A DNA stretch of 64,000 nucleotides from Pseudobdellovibrionaceae bacterium. GTDB taxonomy: Bacteria > Bdellovibrionota > Bdellovibrionia > Bdellovibrionales > UBA1609. The stretch spans positions 1 to 64,000 of the forward strand of contig JAMLIO010000003.1 in assembly GCA_023954155.1 (NCBI GenBank). The letters are read 5' to 3'. Positions within the stretch are counted from its first letter, which is position 1. Every line of letters starts with the position of its first letter. The notes under the pieces are model-generated. The model saw nothing but the letters and a program-made list of their open reading frames with translations. It searched no databases and had not been told where the DNA came from. The translations under genes and the position numbers were made by a program. Shown piece by piece: positions 7,759 through 16,289 of the stretch.

Positions 7759-8961
7759 TTAGAGTTTTTGGTATATACGTTGGGTTTTGTAAACACTTTG
7801 TGGGCCAGAGATATATCTGCTGACTAGGCAAGCCACCAAAGCAAATGGGCCGATCTGGTAGCCAAAGATTTCCATGGCCATGATAGTGCAAGCTATAGGT
7901 GTGTTTGTCGCAGCACCAAAGACAGCAGCAAACCCTAGGGCTGCAAGGAAAGAAAACCCCAAAGGAATCATCACTGAAAGTGCGCTACCTAAAGTTGTGC
8001 CCACAAACACTAGAGGAATAAACTCCCCTCCTTTAAAACCTGTTCCTACAGTTAAAGATGTAAAAAGAGACTTGAATACAGGATCTTTAAACGACGTCAC
8101 CTGCTCTAGTGAAGCTTGAATATGGGGAATTCCTAAACCCACATACTGATACGACCCTTCCCAATAAAAAAGCCCCACCAAAAGTAAGCCCCCCACAAGG
8201 GGCTTAAGTGGAGGATAAGAAATCAGACGCTGACCGAGCTTTTCTATAATATGGGTGGTGACAGTAAAAAAACGCGCAGCCATGCCAAAGGCAAGCCCCG
8301 CAACAGCCACCCAAAATACAACTTGTAAACTTAAATCAGGAACTTCTGGAATGGGATAATGTGTGTGAGGGGCATCCAATAAAATTGTAATTCCATATCC
8401 GACAAAAGAAGCGATCAAACACTGGTACAGAGCAAAAAATTTAAAACGTCCAATATAGATCATCTCCATACCAAAAATCACTCCAGCCCAAGGAGCACCA
8501 ATGGCCGCCGCAAAACCTGCCCCCGCACCAGAGACCAAAAGAACTTTTCTTTCTTCTGCTTCAATTTTAAAAAAACGGGAAAGTTGGTCTGAAAGAGACG
8601 CTCCCATTTGCACCGATGTGCCCTCTCTCCCCGCAGAACCCCCAAACAGATGCGTGACTAAAGTACCAAGCAAAATAAAAGGCGCCATGTGAAAGGGGAT
8701 GATTTTTTTAGGTGTGTGAATCTCATCAATGATAAGACTGTTTCCTCTCTCAACATCCTGACCAAATTTATAATAAACCCAACCTATACCCAATCCCGCT
8801 ATAGGAAGTAACCAGATGATTGCGGAGTGGGCATTGCGAGTATCAGTCACCCATTCTAAGGAAATTAAAAAAATAGCGGCAGCCAAACCTGCAAAGATAC
8901 CGCTAAGACCACTAAAAAAAGTCCATCGTAAATAAGAATTTAAAGTTTTGATCTTGTTCAA
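7759..8961 (-). CDS. CLC-F type fluoride/proton antiporter (CLC family)
   Basis: A 400-residue integral membrane CLC protein. The ion-path motifs match the fluoride subclass: GNSLI at 73-77 in place of the chloride-type GSGIP, and GREGT at 111-115 in place of GREGP. The later GGEFIPLVF segment is also present. CLC-F proteins export fluoride in exchange for protons. The start is a TTG with AGGAG seven bases upstream; no ATG fits. It follows cueR by only 15 bases on the same strand, so the copper sensor and this transporter are probably one transcript. I saw no fluoride riboswitch upstream. An atypical chloride-type CLC is the alternative. Confidence 0.82.
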   Translation of the reverse strand: MNKIKTLNSYLRWTFFSGLSGIFAGLAAAIFLISLEWVTDTRNAHSAIIWLLPIAGLGIGWVYYKFGQDVERGNSLIIDEIHTPKKIIPFHMAPFILLGTLVTHLFGGSAGREGTSVQMGASLSDQLSRFFKIEAEERKVLLVSGAGAGFAAAIGAPWAGVIFGMEMIYIGRFKFFALYQCLIASFVGYGITILLDAPHTHYPIPEVPDLSLQVVFWVAVAGLAFGMAARFFTVTTHIIEKLGQRLISYPPLKPLVGGLLLVGLFYWEGSYQYVGLGIPHIQASLEQVTSFKDPVFKSLFTSLTVGTGFKGGEFIPLVFVGTTLGSALSVMIPLGFSFLAALGFAAVFGAATNTPIACTIMAMEIFGYQIGPFALVACLVSRYISGPQSVYKTQRIYQKL

Positions 8962-8976
8962 GGCACACTCCTACTC

Positions 8977-9372
8977 TTAGTATTTAGAACGGGCCAATTC
9001 ATCAAGAATGGGACATTCTGGCCTATCGTTCCCATGGCATTTCTTAGCTAAATGTTTTAAGGTTTTCACCATGGAATCAAGTTCTGCAATGCGATCTTCT
9101 AATTCCTGCACGTGCGCTAAGGCCAAGTTCCTCACCTCAGAACTAGAACGAGATTTGTTTCTCCAGAGGCTCACAAGTTTTTTGATCTCTTTCATGGAAA
9201 ATCCAAGCCTGCGTGCACTTTTCACAAAAATCAAAATGTTCACATCAGCCTCTGAGTAATTGCGATACCCAGATTCCGACCTGGTGGCTTTAGGAATAAT
9301 GCCCACAGCCTCATAGTGTCTGATCAGTTTGGCATTGATTCCAGAAACTTTCGCGGCTTCACCTATATTCAT
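8977..9372 (-). CDS. cueR: CueR-type MerR-family Cu(I)-responsive activator
   Basis: A 131-residue MerR regulator with an N-terminal winged HTH (MNIGEAAKVSGINAKLIRHY), a long dimerisation helix, and the metal loop CHGNDRPECPIL. The two Cys, eight residues apart in that loop, are the CueR signature for monovalent Cu/Ag/Au. It is divergent from the copA-like gene, and the shared intergenic region holds a canonical CueR operator. Downstream and nearly adjacent is the CLC-F gene. Expected role: sense cytoplasmic Cu(I) and switch on copper export. Confidence 0.93.
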   Translation of the reverse strand: MNIGEAAKVSGINAKLIRHYEAVGIIPKATRSESGYRNYSEADVNILIFVKSARRLGFSMKEIKKLVSLWRNKSRSSSEVRNLALAHVQELEDRIAELDSMVKTLKHLAKKCHGNDRPECPILDELARSKY

Positions 9373-9470
9373 ACAATTCCCCGTATAGTCATAAGAACTA
9401 CAGCTCTACTACGTTCTTCAACAGAAAATACAATAAAATTCATAACCTTACAATTATTTAGAATGTTGTC

Positions 9471-9501
9471 TTGACCTTCCAATTGTTGGAAGGTTTAGAA
9501 T
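9471..9501 (+). promoter_or_regulatory. CueR-controlled copA promoter
   Basis: A -35 box TTGACC (9471-9476) and -10 box TAGAAT (9496-9501) are separated by 19 bp, the long spacer typical of MerR-family promoters. Within it lies the perfect dyad ACCTTCC-N7-GGAAGGT (9474-9494), the known CueR operator consensus. Confidence 0.93.
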
Positions 9502-9582
9502 GATTCACATAATAACCAAGACGACTTGATGAACCCCTTAGAAGAGCACATTAAAATAAGACTTGGGACAAAAGGAGAATTT

Positions 9583-11952
9583 ATGGATCATCACAATGAT
9601 AAAGATCAAACAACAGGCTGCTGTGACACTCACAGCACCAAGCCCGCTTTACTTGTGACCGACCCAGTGTGTGGAATGCAAATAGACCCTAAGACCGCTA
9701 AGGGAGGAAGCAGTCACTTTGAAGGACAAGAGTATTTTTTCTGCAACCCTAAATGTAAAACCAAATTTGATGCTGACCCCAGAGCCCAACTTGATAAAAC
9801 ACCCGTCGAGGTTTCTGAAGCCGACAAAGAGAAAATCTACACCTGTCCTATGCACCTTGAAATCCGACAAAAAGGCCCTGGCACTTGTCCCATCTGTGGA
9901 ATGGCCCTTGAGCCTGAAGAAATCTCTTTAGAGGATGCACCTAACCCTGAGCTAGTGGATTTCACTCGACGTTTTAAAGTGAGTGCTTTTCTCGCAGTCC
10001 CACTACTTTTCTTAGCCATGTCAGACCTTATTCCTGGCCAACCCGTGCAGCACACACTCCCCCACTGGCTCTATGCGGGACTCCAACTTTTACTGGCTAC
10101 CCCCGTGGTTCTTTGGGGTGGCTTGCCTTTCTTTGAAAGAGGTTGGTCCTCTATCAAAACTTGGAATTTAAATATGTTTACTCTGATCGCACTTGGTACA
10201 GGTGTGGCTTATATTTTTAGTATCGTGGCTACATTTTGGCCTCATATTTTTCCAGAAAGTTTTCGAGTTCACGGAGGCATGGTCCCACTTTATTACGAAG
10301 CCTCAGCGGTCATTATCACTCTTGTGTTATTAGGACAGATTCTTGAGCTTCGTGCCAGAAACCAAACAGGAAACGCCATTCGTGCCCTGATGGAGCTTGC
10401 CCCTAAAACTGCAAGACGAGTCCTACCCGACGGCACTGAAGAAGATGTCTCTATCGAACACATCAAGCCCCATGATCTTTTCAGAGTGCGTCCTGGAGAA
10501 AAAATTCCTGTTGATGGCGAAGTGACCGAAGGCCAAAGTGTTGTGGATGAATCCATGATCACAGGCGAACCCATTCCCGTAGAAAAAGAAGTTGGAAGTC
10601 AGGTCACAGGTGCTACGTTAAACACTACGGGCTCTTTTGTCATGAAGGCCACCAAAGTGGGTTCGGATACTCTTTTATCTCAGATTGTAAAGATGGTGAC
10701 GCAAGCTCAGCGAAGTCGCGCTCCGATTCAAAAGTTAGCTGACACCGTGTCCTCGTATTTTGTTCCCACTGTGGTTGTGGTCTCGATCATCACTGCTCTT
10801 GTATGGTTTCTGATTGGACCAGAACCTAAGTTGACCTACGCTTTAGTCAATGCCGTCGCAGTTCTGATCATTGCCTGCCCCTGTGCTTTGGGGCTAGCCA
10901 CTCCGATGTCCATTATGGTGGGCACAGGCAAAGGAGCCACTCATGGCATTTTAATTAAAAATGCTGAAGCTTTAGAGGGGCTAGAAAAAATCACAACGCT
11001 TGTGGTGGATAAAACTGGAACTTTAACTTTGGGAAAACCTAAACTCTCAGAAGTGCAAACCTTAAACGGTTTTGATCAAGAGCAGGTTTTAGCTCTGACA
11101 GCCTCTTTAGAAAAATCCAGCGAACATCCGTTGGCAGAAGCTATTGTATCGGGAGCACTTGAAAAACAAATAAAGTTGACTCCTGTGACAGACTTTAACT
11201 CTGTCACAGGGATGGGCATTACTGGCACCGTGCAAGGGCACAAAGTGGTTGCAGGCAATCGACGCCTTCTTGAAACACATGGCATCGAGTATCAGCAGTT
11301 AGTAGAAAGGGCTCAAGTCCTACAATCTCAAGGACATGGAGTCATGCTGATCGCGATTGATCATCAGCCCGCAGGAGTGATCGCCGTAAAAGACCCAATC
11401 AAAGTAAGCTCCAAACCTGCTATTGAGTATTTTCACAAACAGGGAATCGAAGTGGTGATGCTCACTGGCGACAATCAAAACACGGCCCATGTTGTCGCTA
11501 AAGAGCTTGGCATTGACAAGGTCATCGCTGAAGTTCTTCCCGATCAAAAACATGAAGTGATTCAGCAACTGCAATCTAAAGGTCAATATGTCGCGATGGC
11601 AGGTGATGGCATTAACGATGCCCCTTCACTTGCGCAGGCTCATATTGGAATTGCTATGGGCACAGGCGCTGATGTGGCCATTGAAAGTGCAGGAGTCACT
11701 CTGGTCAAAGGAGACCTGACAGGAATCATGCGTGCCCATCGCTTAAGTCACCTGACCATGAAAAACATCAGACAGAATCTTTTATTTGCTTTTGGTTACA
11801 ACACTCTTGGCGTCCCACTTGCTGCGGGGCTTTTGTATCCTTTTTTTGGAATTCTATTAAGTCCTATGATTGCAAGTTTGGCCATGAGTTTAAGTTCCGT
11901 ATCAGTGATTGGAAATTCATTACGTTTGCGAAGTTTTGATTTGGATAAATAA
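9583..11952 (+). CDS. copA: P1B-type copper/silver-exporting ATPase with YHS and HMBD N-terminus
   Basis: The start is placed at the ATG at 9583, preceded by AAAGGAG; a longer frame from 9526 lacks a ribosome site. Domains in order: a His/Cys-rich leader, a YHS domain ([10 protein letters not shown] ... [11 protein letters not shown]), a heavy-metal-binding domain (YTCPMHLEI ... [10 protein letters not shown]), then the ATPase with TGEP actuator, [10 protein letters not shown] in the membrane, DKTGTLT phosphorylation site and GDGINDAP hinge. CPC indicates Cu(I)/Ag(I) transport. The pump moves copper from cytoplasm to periplasm. Its promoter is a near-ideal CueR target and a terminator follows the stop. 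Confidence 0.95.
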   Translation: MDHHNDKDQTTGCCDTHSTKPALLVTDPVCGMQIDPKTAKGGSSHFEGQEYFFCNPKCKTKFDADPRAQLDKTPVEVSEADKEKIYTCPMHLEIRQKGPGTCPICGMALEPEEISLEDAPNPELVDFTRRFKVSAFLAVPLLFLAMSDLIPGQPVQHTLPHWLYAGLQLLLATPVVLWGGLPFFERGWSSIKTWNLNMFTLIALGTGVAYIFSIVATFWPHIFPESFRVHGGMVPLYYEASAVIITLVLLGQILELRARNQTGNAIRALMELAPKTARRVLPDGTEEDVSIEHIKPHDLFRVRPGEKIPVDGEVTEGQSVVDESMITGEPIPVEKEVGSQVTGATLNTTGSFVMKATKVGSDTLLSQIVKMVTQAQRSRAPIQKLADTVSSYFVPTVVVVSIITALVWFLIGPEPKLTYALVNAVAVLIIACPCALGLATPMSIMVGTGKGATHGILIKNAEALEGLEKITTLVVDKTGTLTLGKPKLSEVQTLNGFDQEQVLALTASLEKSSEHPLAEAIVSGALEKQIKLTPVTDFNSVTGMGITGTVQGHKVVAGNRRLLETHGIEYQQLVERAQVLQSQGHGVMLIAIDHQPAGVIAVKDPIKVSSKPAIEYFHKQGIEVVMLTGDNQNTAHVVAKELGIDKVIAEVLPDQKHEVIQQLQSKGQYVAMAGDGINDAPSLAQAHIGIAMGTGADVAIESAGVTLVKGDLTGIMRAHRLSHLTMKNIRQNLLFAFGYNTLGVPLAAGLLYPFFGILLSPMIASLAMSLSSVSVIGNSLRLRSFDLDK

Positions 11953-11958
11953 TTGAAC

Positions 11959-11991
11959 CTGTCTCATTCTGAGACAGATTTATGTTTTTTT
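11959..11991 (+). terminator. Rho-independent terminator of copA
   Basis: CTGTCTCA / TGAGACAG form an 8-bp stem with a TTC loop at 11959-11977, followed by a T-rich tract ending in seven T residues, directly after the copA stop. Confidence 0.85.
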
Positions 11992-12078
11992 ATGCACACC
12001 AACTAAGGTCTTAAGATTTTAGTCAAGTCGAGGTTCATTTTAGCCGTTAAGTCATAGAAGAAGTCGAAGGAGTGCAGC

Positions 12079-12372
12079 ATGAAAATCACCGATGTGAATA
12101 TATTTCCAGTAAACGAAGAAAGATTAAAAGCTTACGTGACTATCACTATTGATGATTGCTTTATCATCAGAGACCTTAAAGTGATTCAAGGGCATGAGGG
12201 GCTTTTTGTAGCTATGCCCTCTAAGAAACGTAAAAATGGCGAGTTCAAAGACATCGCCCACCCTTTAAATCAAGAGACCCGAGCCATGATCGAAAAGGCC
12301 GTTTTTGATGCCTTTGAGGCTGAGGTGAGATCCTTAGAGTCCTCTTTAGAAGGTATAAAAACAGGTTCATAA
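12079..12372 (+). CDS. spoVG: SpoVG-family nucleic-acid-binding regulator
   Basis: A 97-residue SpoVG homologue. The family core is recognisable in MKITDVNIFPV, the LKAYVTITIDDCFIIRDLKV strands, and FVAMPSKKRKNGEFKDIAHP, with a helical tail. SpoVG proteins are small regulators that bind DNA or RNA and occur widely outside spore formers. GAAGGAG precedes the ATG. The gene lies 112 bases before tRNA-Gln; a GCCGCG/CGCGGC hairpin at 12403-12422 lies between them. A spoVG/tRNA-Gln neighbourhood is seen in several delta-proteobacterial-type genomes (from memory). Confidence 0.93.
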   Translation: MKITDVNIFPVNEERLKAYVTITIDDCFIIRDLKVIQGHEGLFVAMPSKKRKNGEFKDIAHPLNQETRAMIEKAVFDAFEAEVRSLESSLEGIKTGS

Positions 12373-12484
12373 TTCAAAATCGTCCTATTTTATTAGCAAG
12401 GGGCCGCGTTTTGTTGCGCGGCATTCATATTGTACTTGCCTGATTTCACTAGATTATCTAAAAATAGACCTGATTCTAATTCGT

Positions 12485-12560
12485 TGGGGTATAGCCAAGT
12501 CGGTAAGGCAATGGATTTTGATTCCATCATTCCCAGGTTCGAGTCCTGGTACCCCATCCA
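12485..12560 (+). tRNA. tRNA-Gln (anticodon TTG)
   Basis: A complete cloverleaf with a 7-bp acceptor stem (TGGGGTA with TACCCCA) and encoded CCA. The anticodon stem ATGGA/TCCAT closes a 7-base loop TTTTGAT with anticodon TTG, and a GGTTCGAGTCC T-arm follows. The U1-A72 pair is typical of tRNA-Gln. The last 8 bases are also the start of the 33-bp direct repeat bounding the genomic island, so this gene is the integration site; its sequence is kept intact. Confidence 0.96.
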
Positions 12561-12585
12561 ATTTTCCTTCCAAAAAAATTAGCAC
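12553..12585 (+). repeat. attL: 33-bp direct repeat at tRNA-Gln 3' end
   Basis: This is identical over 33 bp to 27238-27270. It begins CCCATCCA (the tRNA 3' end) and finishes AAATTAGCAC. The match stops exactly at both edges. Confidence 0.95.
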
Positions 12586-12680
12586 TAAAAAAAGTTAAAA
12601 GATGTCAGGCACCTGCCTGATTTGATTAGAGAAAATGCGTTTGAAGAGTATTTCACGAAATTTCGATTTATTTCGATGTC

Positions 12681-12710
12681 TGGTGACCTTTTGGTGACCC
12701 GTTGGTGACC
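12681..12710 (+). repeat. Three TGGTGACC arm-type integrase sites
   Basis: TGGTGACC occurs at 12681, 12692 and 12703, an exact 11-bp period (one helical turn), about 100 bp inside attL. Related GGTGAC/GGTAAC pairs lie inside the middle and right att sites, as expected for arm-binding sites of a tyrosine integrase. Confidence 0.7.
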
Positions 12711-12840
12711 TGAAATCTGGCGTTTTTTTGCAGACTCATTCGGTATTTTTCTAAGGTTTGGACATTTCTCGTCTAAGCCTCTTCCCCTCAATTTTTAAAC
12801 CTATCAATCCCAAATTTTAAACCCATTTAAGGAGGTTCCC

Positions 12841-13011
12841 ATGATCCCAAAACAACTTATCAAAATCGCAATCGCTACGGTTCTTATCGCTGCTGCTTCT
12901 GGACAGCTACCCAAGCTCATCCAACTTACTAGAGTCGCGCAATATCAACTGCTCAAAGACTCACAAGCATCCAAATGGGGCAAACCCATGCTTCTACCTA
13001 TCAAAGAATAA
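12841..13011 (+). CDS. Small hypothetical protein, 56 aa
   Basis: A short frame, MIPKQLIKIAIATVLIAAAS onward, has an ideal ribosome site (AAGGAGG, 7 bases before ATG). The first 20 residues are a hydrophobic segment with a basic start, suggesting a signal or membrane anchor, followed by a short polar tail ending LLPIKE. It is the first gene inside attL. I do not recognise the family. Confidence 0.6.
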   Translation: MIPKQLIKIAIATVLIAAASGQLPKLIQLTRVAQYQLLKDSQASKWGKPMLLPIKE

Positions 13012-13279
13012 ACGACGGGCTGACTAAGCTCTTGTCGGATTCCATCTCTTAAACTCCTGACTTTTAGGTTTAACTGACGGTCGCTCCGACAATGTTCCTG
13101 ATTCGCCCCTTCGCAGGTCTCGCGCCATACGTTTCACTCCTGTCACTCACCTCTGCTCGCTTCGCTTGGTCGGGGCGAGGCCCTTTGTCTTCTCTCCCTT
13201 TTTCCCTTTTCGGGCTTCTCAGAACGCAAGCGAAGAAGCCCCTACAAGGGGAAAACAACAACCTAAAAAGGAGTTATTT
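13012..13279. other. GC-rich non-coding stretch upstream of a zinc-ribbon gene
   Basis: No convincing gene. From about 13075 to 13250 the DNA is much richer in G+C than the rest of the island and contains short repeats of CGCTTCGC type and a GAAGCCC/GGGCTTC inverted pair around 13208-13240. This could be a structured leader RNA or foreign DNA. Open frames here exist on both strands and look incidental. Confidence 0.35.
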
Positions 13280-13702
13280 ATGAGAGAAGAAATCCAACAA
13301 AAACTTAATCAACTTGCCCTTAATCGTTCTATTCCATTTTGCTATCATTGCTATGAAGAGGCCCCAACTGGCTGTTGTAAATCTTGTGGTTCAGATGATC
13401 TTATGCGCTTACTTCCAGAAGTGGGCTGCGAGTATGGTACTGACTGGATCATCAAACACATTTTAGAAACTGAGCTTGAAGCTTTAGACCTTGAAGAGTC
13501 CTTTGAAGACCTCATGCGTGGATGTTATCCAGAAACAACTCAAGTTGGCTGGATGGAATTTGATACTGTCACTTTGATGAAAGAAAATGATCCTATAGCT
13601 TGGCGTTGTGCACTTTCTGATTACGAATCAGAAGAAGAGTCTGAAGGAAATACTATTTCTTTTGATTCAGGCTCTACCATATTATTCTGTGCTCGATCTT
13701 GA
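13280..13702 (+). CDS. Hypothetical zinc-ribbon protein
   Basis: The start is set at the ATG at 13280, with AAAAAGGAG seven bases upstream; a longer frame from 13166 runs through the GC-rich leader. The 140-residue product carries CYHCYEEAPTGCCKSCG near its start, a CxxC...CxxC zinc-ribbon pattern, then an acidic region (LETELEALDLEESFEDL) and an acidic Ser-rich tail. The acidity and zinc site would suit a protein-binding or mimic function, but I do not recognise the family. It stands alone on the plus strand of the left island segment. Confidence 0.6.
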   Translation: MREEIQQKLNQLALNRSIPFCYHCYEEAPTGCCKSCGSDDLMRLLPEVGCEYGTDWIIKHILETELEALDLEESFEDLMRGCYPETTQVGWMEFDTVTLMKENDPIAWRCALSDYESEEESEGNTISFDSGSTILFCARS

Positions 13703-13728
13703 GTTACTTACTGGGTGATTCAAGATAT

Positions 13729-14799
13729 TTATCTTTTCCAAAAAATTTTCCATTCTTTGCCAGACTCAATTATAATAAAGTCGTCGTCTTTTTTATTAAA
13801 GTAGTACCAAGTATATTCTTTTAACTCTTTAGCAAAGTCTTCGTTTAAAATTTTTTCAGCGTCCTCGTGTGATTTAAAGGAAGGAAATAGTTTTTCGAGT
13901 CTTCTTTGATGACCAGTGTCTGGATAACATTTCTGAATCATTTTGTTAACAAGATGATCTAATGAGTTTTCTACATAGTAATATGATAGGTAGTAAGTAT
14001 CGTCTTTTTGGATGTCTACACGATAAGGCTGAATCCTCTTTCCTCTGGTTCCGTCTAACCAAATAAGTGTTAGATTATCTAAAATAGTTCCGTTATATTT
14101 TACAAAAAAATCTCTTCTTTTGGAATTTTTATCGGGAAAATTAATACTCCACGGCTCAACATAGGATTCTGAAAAATCTTGATCTTTTGCAACTATAGTA
14201 AATTCTGGAAATCGTTCATGGAAGAAATACAAATTTCCATTTTCATTGTATCCGTAGCTCCACATTTGAAGTTCGTGTAAATATTTAAAAAGTTTTTCTT
14301 TTGGCGTGAGTTTGAATCCAAAGCGCTCATAAAACATTTTTTCAACAATATGGTCTGCTGTTGTGCTATTGACTGGTGTATTTGTGTCAGCAACACGTGA
14401 AAATATAGCTCCTGCGCGTAGAGGACGCCCATTTGAAGTATAGTCCTCGGTAAGAAAATAAGGTTTTTCATCTTCATTTTTGATGATTAAAATATCAATT
14501 TCATGATTTTGGAAACATATTGTTTTTAAGGATATTTTTGGGATTTTATTTAAGCGCGCAGATCTAAGGATTGTGATTATATTGGCAATACTCTTCCTTT
14601 TGTTATCGGTTTCAATTCCACATATATTCTTATTATCTTGAACGCCAAAAACTAAATATCTATCTGAATCCGTGATTGAGTTTGCTAAATTCAAAATATC
14701 ATGGATCAAGTCTGAGTTTGTAGAAGGATACTCTTGCTTGAAATCAAGAGCTTCATTTTCTTGTGAGCTAAGCAAGTCATCTATTGATAAATTATTCAT
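13729..14799 (-). CDS. Schlafen/AlbA_2-domain protein
   Basis: The first ~150 residues match the Schlafen AlbA_2 domain (formerly divergent AAA-4): the opening ENEALDFKQEYP with the E...FK pattern, LANSITDSDRYLVFGVQD, and a later RAGAIFSRVAD strand. AlbA_2 proteins bind nucleic acid or nucleotide and often occur in defence islands and on mobile elements. The C-terminal 200 residues are rich in aromatic and charged residues and not recognised. It lies 72 bases downstream of the putative toxin-antitoxin pair on the same strand. Whether it belongs to that operon is uncertain. Confidence 0.75.
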   Translation of the reverse strand: MNNLSIDDLLSSQENEALDFKQEYPSTNSDLIHDILNLANSITDSDRYLVFGVQDNKNICGIETDNKRKSIANIITILRSARLNKIPKISLKTICFQNHEIDILIIKNEDEKPYFLTEDYTSNGRPLRAGAIFSRVADTNTPVNSTTADHIVEKMFYERFGFKLTPKEKLFKYLHELQMWSYGYNENGNLYFFHERFPEFTIVAKDQDFSESYVEPWSINFPDKNSKRRDFFVKYNGTILDNLTLIWLDGTRGKRIQPYRVDIQKDDTYYLSYYYVENSLDHLVNKMIQKCYPDTGHQRRLEKLFPSFKSHEDAEKILNEDFAKELKEYTWYYFNKKDDDFIIIESGKEWKIFWKR

Positions 14800-14871
14800 A
14801 AATTCCCTTTAGAATATTTTTTATATATAAAGACCTTATAACTTTGGCGGTTCTCCCACAAAACTGTAAAC

Positions 14872-15465
14872 TCAAAACTTCGGCGAAATTCTATAAACAT
14901 CTGCTCCGATAGTAACCTCAACCATCTTGGAACTAACAAAGCTTATGATAACGGAGTGAGGATCCATCCCTTTTGAATCTATGTATTTTTTAAAGTAAAC
15001 AGCGTAATTTATATTTTTATCATTATCTCGAACAGATTTATATTTTATTATATCAGGTACTTTCATGTTTTTTATGAATTTGTGAGCATGCGAATAAGAC
15101 TTACGGCTCATAACTCCTTTGGGAGTTATTTTAGAAATATCTTTAATCTTAGGTTTATTAGTCAATTTCAAATAATAGAGAGCAGCTTTCACAGGCTTGT
15201 TCCCATGAATAAATTTTTTATTATTCAGTAAATGAAAACAGTATTCATAAAAAGTCGTCTTGTCATTTTCTGAAACGTAAATAGGAATAGGCGAAAAATA
15301 TGGCGGGCAAAAACGGGATTCATTAGCATTTGCCTTTCGCGAGAAAACCTCTTCCAACATATCGGATGCAGAGAGAAGGCTTTGCATAGCCTGAATCTCC
15401 TCAATAGAATCTAAAAAATGCTCAATATCTGCCGTCTTTGGCGCGCATGTTCTAAATATGTTCAT
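14872..15465 (-). CDS. Unrecognised protein paired with an Xre/MbcA/ParS-type antitoxin (candidate toxin)
   Basis: This 197-residue protein overlaps the antitoxin-like gene by 4 bases (ATGA), as toxins commonly do in two-gene modules. I do not recognise it. It is basic in the middle (KPKIKDISK, SRKSYSHAHKFIKN), has an N-terminal helical part (DIEHFLDSIEEIQAM) and a beta-rich C-terminus (SVIISFVSSKMVEVTI). It lacks the RES-domain motifs that usually accompany Xre/MbcA antitoxins. The role as toxin is inferred only from operon position. Confidence 0.6.
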   Translation of the reverse strand: MNIFRTCAPKTADIEHFLDSIEEIQAMQSLLSASDMLEEVFSRKANANESRFCPPYFSPIPIYVSENDKTTFYEYCFHLLNNKKFIHGNKPVKAALYYLKLTNKPKIKDISKITPKGVMSRKSYSHAHKFIKNMKVPDIIKYKSVRDNDKNINYAVYFKKYIDSKGMDPHSVIISFVSSKMVEVTIGADVYRISPKF

Positions 15466-15878
15466 GGGTTAGATAGATGACTAATTATGTCTCGGGTATA
15501 ACTTAGGTTTTTTGGATTTTCTCTTATCAACTCAAGCGGAGATCTATCGCCCATCCCCTCATTGGCCTCTCGTAGCCAGTCAACTCTATCTTTTACAGAT
15601 ACAAATAGGTTTGTCAGTGCTTTATAAAGCTCTATGAACTCAAATAATTGATAATCATTCATGTCGGGTGTTTTTGAAATTGGAATAGTTCCTTTTTTTT
15701 TCCATTCCGAAATAGTGGTAGGCTGACGACCAACCAACACAGCCAACTCGGCTTGATTCAAGCCCCACTCTCGCATAATTCCAAATATAACTTTGAACAA
15801 AGCCTGTCCTTTTACAGCATTATCATCATTATCTTTTTCGATCTTTTTTGCATTAGTAAAGTTTAAAACTGTTTCCAT
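15462..15878 (-). CDS. Xre/MbcA/ParS-family antitoxin-like regulator
   Basis: The ATG at 15878 is chosen, with AGAGGT seven bases upstream; a GTG at 15893 is also possible. An N-terminal HTH (WGLNQAELAVLVGRQPTTISEWKKK) is followed by the toxin-binding region pattern DWL-R-AN-GMGDRSPLELI, as in the Xre/MbcA/ParS antitoxin family. These antitoxins bind their own promoter and neutralise a partner enzyme, commonly RES or ParT. Here the partner gene is not RES-like. The upstream region is a run of TA repeats that could be its operator. Confidence 0.78.
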   Translation of the reverse strand: METVLNFTNAKKIEKDNDDNAVKGQALFKVIFGIMREWGLNQAELAVLVGRQPTTISEWKKKGTIPISKTPDMNDYQLFEFIELYKALTNLFVSVKDRVDWLREANEGMGDRSPLELIRENPKNLSYTRDIISHLSNP

Positions 15879-15936
15879 AGAAGTACCTCTCACCTATATA
15901 ATATCGGAAGCTTTCACAATTTTCAATACAAAATTG

Positions 15937-15972
15937 GATATATATATATATATTTAACTACAATATATATAT
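15937..15972. promoter_or_regulatory. TA-repeat promoter region of the antitoxin-like gene
   Basis: Two (AT)n blocks, about 15938-15954 and 15963-15972, lie 60-95 bases upstream of the antitoxin-like start and form an imperfect inverted arrangement. This is a likely promoter/operator by position. The rest of the 15894-16289 gap holds no gene, only AT-rich DNA and the middle att site. Confidence 0.35.
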
Positions 15973-16083
15973 CTTATTGTTTTTACTTTATTTTTATAAA
16001 TATCCAAAATTTGATATTTATAAATTTATTATCAATATCAACTTATTTTGAGACGATCTGGTGCAACTATTTCATCCTAAAAA

Positions 16084-16167
16084 AGGTAACTTTTGGTAAC
16101 CAGTCCTTAGAAAAGTTCTGAAATATCAAGAAACTACAAAAAACGCGTCACCCCATCCAATTTTCCT
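16084..16167. repeat. Middle att site with arm-type repeats
   Basis: A 16-bp match (CCCATCCAATTTTCCT, 16152-16167) to the att core is preceded by the pair AGGTAAC (16084) and TGGTAACC (16094), about 50 bases before the core. This is the same spacing seen at the right end (27171-27186 to 27238). Beyond the core the DNA resembles that after attL (AAAAGAGGTCAGGC against AAAAGATGTCAGGC), then diverges. Confidence 0.75.
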
Positions 16168-16289
16168 ATTTAAAAAATTAAAAGAGGTCAGGCGCGTGGT
16201 ATTCTGTGTGCTAATATTTAATGTTCACTATGAAACGAGAAGATCCAGAGTTTTTTCACCCTTTGAAGTACCTATAATACTTTACTCAT

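Noticed and set aside
8962-9525. Fluoride riboswitch for the CLC-F gene
   Set aside because: The space before the CLC gene is 15 bases and no crcB-type motif is visible upstream of cueR.
13070-13283. Overlapping open frames on both strands in the GC-rich block
   Set aside because: No ribosome sites and odd composition; the downstream ATG at 13280 has a strong site, so the block reads as leader.
14872-15465. RES-domain toxin
   Set aside because: The usual RES motifs (GGRWN-like and YLA-like strands) could not be found.
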